NCBI GenBank assembly: GCA_030560485.1
Contig: JAKTTS010000165.1
Span: 1-28,480, forward strand
DNA from: Ascoidea tarda (nom. inval.)
Taxonomy: Eukaryota; Ascomycota; Saccharomycetes; Ascoideales; Ascoideaceae
Direction of reading: 5' to 3'
DNA length: 28,480 bases
Shown: positions 25,684 to 28,480 of the stretch, in pieces
Numbering within the stretch: position 1 is the stretch's first letter
Layout: the number at the start of each line of letters is the position of its first letter
Notes under the pieces: model-generated
Told to the model about the DNA's origin: nothing
The model's database searches: none
What the model saw: the letters and a program-made list of their open reading frames with translations, nothing else
Program-made: the position numbers and the translations under genes

Positions 25684-28047
25684 CTATTTATCAACAGGTT
25701 CAGTTTTTTTGTCTTCTTTGCTTGTAATTAGTGTAGTTGGTGCAGTAGTAGTTGTGGTGGTGGTTGTTATCGTTGAAATGCTGTTATTTACTTTCGAACT
25801 AGATCCATTTTTTGTTATCGATGTTAAATTTGCATGCAATCTTTTCAAATTGGATTTTGTGTTCCTTAAAGGTGCTTGTAATGTGCCATTAATCTTTCTT
25901 GGTAGAGACAGTGAAAAGTTTTTGTTAATATTGTAGTTATTAGTATTGACATTTGTCTCTTGAACTAGAGATCGTTTGATTGGCATTGACCTTGAGTGAT
26001 CAACTGTTTTTCGAAGTGATGGTGACTGATAAGTATGATCAAATGCTTTTTCTGGGGGTAAAGGCAAATTTGATTGAACTTGTTCAGCTTGTCTTGCACT
26101 AAACCATTTAACTTTTTTTGGGATGTTTTCAGGCAATTTTTTGAGTGGTTCTCTAGAATCGTCTTCAATAATAGCGTTGTCTTTATGTTGTTTTATATTT
26201 TCGAGATTGTTTTCTCTTTTATTTTTGTTTTCATCCGCTTTAGTGGTTTTATCATTTTCAATTTGCAAAGTTTTATTTTGAATATCATTTTGAATATCAT
26301 TTTGAATATCATTTTGAATATCATTTTGAATATCATTTTGAATATCATTTTGAATATCATTTTGAATATCATTTTGAATATTTTGAGCATTTACAGTATC
26401 GATATCCATTTCTTCGGCTTTTATATCTTTTGAGTTTTCATTTGGAGAAATAGTAATAGTGATATCGCCATCCTTTTTATTGTTTTTATTATTTTTATTA
26501 TTTTTATTATTTTTATTATTTTTATTATTTTTATTGTTTTTATTGTTTTTATTGTTTTCATTGTTTTTATTGTTTTCATCGTTTTCACCGTTTTCAATAT
26601 CTTTGATATCTTTGACATCTTTGGTATGTTCGATATTTTTGATATATTTGATATATTTAATATCTTGTTTAGTTTGGTCAGATTGGATATTTTTAAAATC
26701 ATTTACATCGTTTGTCTTAAAATTTGAGTTTAATTCTTGGTTTTTCTTTTTATCTATAATGTTAGAATTTTGGGAATCGTCATTTGAATCAAATTGATCT
26801 GAAGGTGTTGTCTTACTTAATACTAGATTAAAATCGTTATCTGTCAAACCATTATTGAAATCTTGAGAAGCAGCAATTTCGTCACTAAATAGGGAATCAC
26901 CAAATTCGTAATCCATGTCACCTTGATCGATATTAGAACCATAAAACATTCTTTTGGATGATAAATGATCGTAATCGGGATCGTAATAAGGGTTTTCCTT
27001 TTTTAATTTATCGTATATGGTTTGTATGGATTGCTGATCGAATCTTGGATCATAGTTTGTTTGTTTGTTAGTAATGTTAGTAATAATATTATTATTATTG
27101 TTATTGATGTTATTACGATTATTGGTACGATTGACAGAAGATGAAATTGGTAAATTTTTTTGGATTTCTAGTTTGATCTGGTTTCTGTTTTTGTTTTGAA
27201 TGTGGATTTGACCCATATCCTTTTGGGGTATTGGTTCAATTAATTTATTGTTCATGTGGTATGAAGAAAATAGTTTGAGGTTATTTTTCGATTCAAAATC
27301 TTGGTATTTGATTATTTCATTTTTTTGATTTAAACTGGAAGAAGGCCTTACAAGACCTAAGACCTGTTCATCTGAGGGATTTCTTAATAACGAATGTGGA
27401 TCATAATCTAGTGTTTTTTTGCTGACGTCCTTTTGAATAAATTTGACAAAGTCCTTATCATACAAGCAATTACCCAAAGAATTGCCAAAAGATCTCAAGC
27501 ATCTTTTTAGAGCGTCAGTTATAGCTTCTTTTTTACATTTTTCTAAAGCACCAGCTTTTGTTCTTGAGTTTTCAATTGTTCCGTAACCAATATCCTCTCT
27601 GAAGGTTCCATCTTTGAGAGTTATTCTAATTATCACAGAAACACCCACGTTGAATTTTTGTCTGACGGTATCAACAAAGTCTATTGTCATGTCTTTAATT
27701 TCGGTATACCAGCCATTGAAACCGAAGATTTTGTTGGCAAGGTTAATGGCCTTCCAACCTTCGAGATAATGGACACTTCCAGTTCCATTTGGTCTTTTGG
27801 AGATGTATTCTGGGCCCAATTTTTTGTCTAGAGCAAGAGAGATTCTGCGAAACTCGTAATCGTTGTAGGGAACATAGCTTGGTCTAGAGCTGGATTCTGG
27901 TTTTAAGTAGTGGCTGTTGTGCTTCTCAGTGTTTGCTCTGGAGGTCATTCTGGACCTGGTGGTGTTGGCAGCAGTGCCCTCTCTTTCTTTGCTGGTGCTG
28001 TTCTGGGGATTATCGACGTTGCTGGCGGTCTGGTTGGGCTTGTTCAT
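25684..28047 (-). CDS. RAD52: Recombination mediator Rad52, enlarged by internal repeats
   Basis: 787-residue Rad52, the strand-annealing and Rad51-loading protein of homologous recombination; S. cerevisiae Rad52 is 471. The conserved DNA-binding and oligomerisation domain spans about 70-240: LDKKLGPEYISKR, YLEGWKAINLANKIFGFNGW, DIGYGTIEN, CKKEAITDALKRCLRSFGNS, LGNCLYDKDF. The middle is poorly conserved and Asn-rich, with a plausible RPA-binding acidic patch FGDSLFSDEIAASQDF near 395. Low-complexity Lys-Asn repeats lie at about 487-525 and eight Asn-Asp-Ile-Gln repeats at about 558-589. The Rad51-interaction region is retained near the C terminus (WFSARQAEQVQ, then FDHTYQSPSLRKTVDHS). The start at 28047 may have an internal alternative at Met34. 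Stop is TAG. The single CTG codon is at 25909-25911 in the disordered tail. It converges with GUK1 across 254 bp. Confidence 0.95.
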   Translation of the reverse strand: MNKPNQTASNVDNPQNSTSKEREGTAANTTRSRMTSRANTEKHNSHYLKPESSSRPSYVPYNDYEFRRISLALDKKLGPEYISKRPNGTGSVHYLEGWKAINLANKIFGFNGWYTEIKDMTIDFVDTVRQKFNVGVSVIIRITLKDGTFREDIGYGTIENSRTKAGALEKCKKEAITDALKRCLRSFGNSLGNCLYDKDFVKFIQKDVSKKTLDYDPHSLLRNPSDEQVLGLVRPSSSLNQKNEIIKYQDFESKNNLKLFSSYHMNNKLIEPIPQKDMGQIHIQNKNRNQIKLEIQKNLPISSSVNRTNNRNNINNNNNNIITNITNKQTNYDPRFDQQSIQTIYDKLKKENPYYDPDYDHLSSKRMFYGSNIDQGDMDYEFGDSLFSDEIAASQDFNNGLTDNDFNLVLSKTTPSDQFDSNDDSQNSNIIDKKKNQELNSNFKTNDVNDFKNIQSDQTKQDIKYIKYIKNIEHTKDVKDIKDIENGENDENNKNNENNKNNKNNKNNKNNKNNKNNKNNKNNKKDGDITITISPNENSKDIKAEEMDIDTVNAQNIQNDIQNDIQNDIQNDIQNDIQNDIQNDIQNDIQNKTLQIENDKTTKADENKNKRENNLENIKQHKDNAIIEDDSREPLKKLPENIPKKVKWFSARQAEQVQSNLPLPPEKAFDHTYQSPSLRKTVDHSRSMPIKRSLVQETNVNTNNYNINKNFSLSLPRKINGTLQAPLRNTKSNLKRLHANLTSITKNGSSSKVNNSISTITTTTTTTTAPTTLITSKEDKKTEPVDK
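26281..26376 (-). repeat. Eight identical 12-bp repeats within RAD52 (Asn-Asp-Ile-Gln)
   Basis: AATATCATTTTG on the plus strand is repeated eight times without a single mismatch, encoding NDIQ units on the minus strand. Perfect DNA identity, not just protein identity, points to recent slippage or unequal-exchange expansion. Confidence 0.97.
26474..26589 (-). repeat. Nine-base TTTTTATTA-type repeat within RAD52 (Lys/Asn)
   Basis: About 12 units of TTTTTATTA/TTTTTATTG/TTTTCATTG in plus-strand reading encode Lys-Asn-Asn triplets on the minus strand. Variation increases toward the right end, which suggests an older or edge-decayed array. Confidence 0.9.
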
Positions 28048-28279
28048 GGCAACTGAGAGCAGTGGAACTGGGACTGAAGGTGGTGGGTCTAGAGAGTGAT
28101 AAGAAGCAGGAGACAGTGGATGGAGTTAAGCGCCGAACCTCACGAAGCAGTGGCAAGAAATACAGGAGAGGAAGCAGACATGAACGTATATTTGCTATTT
28201 ACATGATGCTGGCGCTGCAGCACGGGAGCCTGAACTGTGTCTCGAGGTGCTCTTCGAGTGCTCTTCCTTTGCTCTGCTC
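28048..28279. other. Spacer between HEM2 3' end and RAD52 start
   Basis: This 232-bp spacer between two minus-strand genes should hold the RAD52 promoter. It is clearly richer in G+C than most intergenic DNA here. I see no MCB (ACGCGT) element, which often marks replication-phase genes. Confidence 0.5.

Positions 28280-28480
<201 letters not shown>

Noticed and set aside
26074-26797. Plus-strand ORFs with Ile-Leu-Asn and Leu-Phe repeats, and a minus-strand frame with Lys-Met-Ile-Phe repeats
   Set aside because: They are shadow frames of the RAD52 repeats; any frame of a 12-bp or 9-bp repeat stays open.

Overview
This window reads as the nuclear genome of an ascomycete budding yeast (Saccharomycotina). 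The genes are compact and the intergenic DNA is AT-rich. Two genes carry small introns with GTATGT donors and TACTAAT/TACTAAC branch sites, and nearly every protein is recognisable as an orthologue of a Saccharomyces cerevisiae protein. Symbols below use S. cerevisiae names and rest on remembered family sequences, not on a search. CTG codons are almost absent: I found five by eye in about 6,500 codons, all at weakly conserved positions. This suggests a lineage that has reassigned or ambiguously decodes CUG (for example the CUG-Ser2 group around Ascoidea and Saccharomycopsis), but the sequence alone does not prove it.

Left part (1-9000): a secreted GH18 chitinase (98-1531, +); ribosomal protein eL42 with a four-base first exon (1808-2531, -); the DEAH helicase Dhr1/Ecm16 (2914-6564, -), divergent from the MYST acetyltransferase Sas2 (6834-7946, +), a pairing also found in S. 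cerevisiae; and an orphan two-helix membrane ORF (8124-8615, -).

Middle (9012-20252): a Mep1/Mep3-type ammonium transporter (-) and the pyrimidine multienzyme Ura2 (+) are divergent and separated by about 4 kb without a convincing gene. That gap holds a GC island of up to 70% GC, scattered GATA-factor motifs, hairpins, a long pyrimidine-rich URA2 leader and a run of ten T-tracts phased at about 10 bp. Ura2 here lacks the inactive dihydroorotase-like domain of other fungal Ura2 proteins.

Right part (20892-28480): RSA3 is a ribosome-assembly gene split by a 50-nt intron. It is divergent from SSE1 (Hsp110), which has a perfect heat-shock element. Next come GUK1, a guanylate kinase interrupted by one in-frame UAG in an otherwise intact frame, and RAD52, enlarged by nucleotide-perfect internal repeats. 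The last feature is the 3' end of HEM2. Functionally the window mixes ribosome biogenesis (eL42, Dhr1, Rsa3), nitrogen and nucleotide supply (Mep, Ura2, Guk1), chaperone, chromatin and DNA repair genes. It shows no operon-like or mobile-element cluster, and I saw no tRNA, rRNA, CRISPR or transposon sequence.
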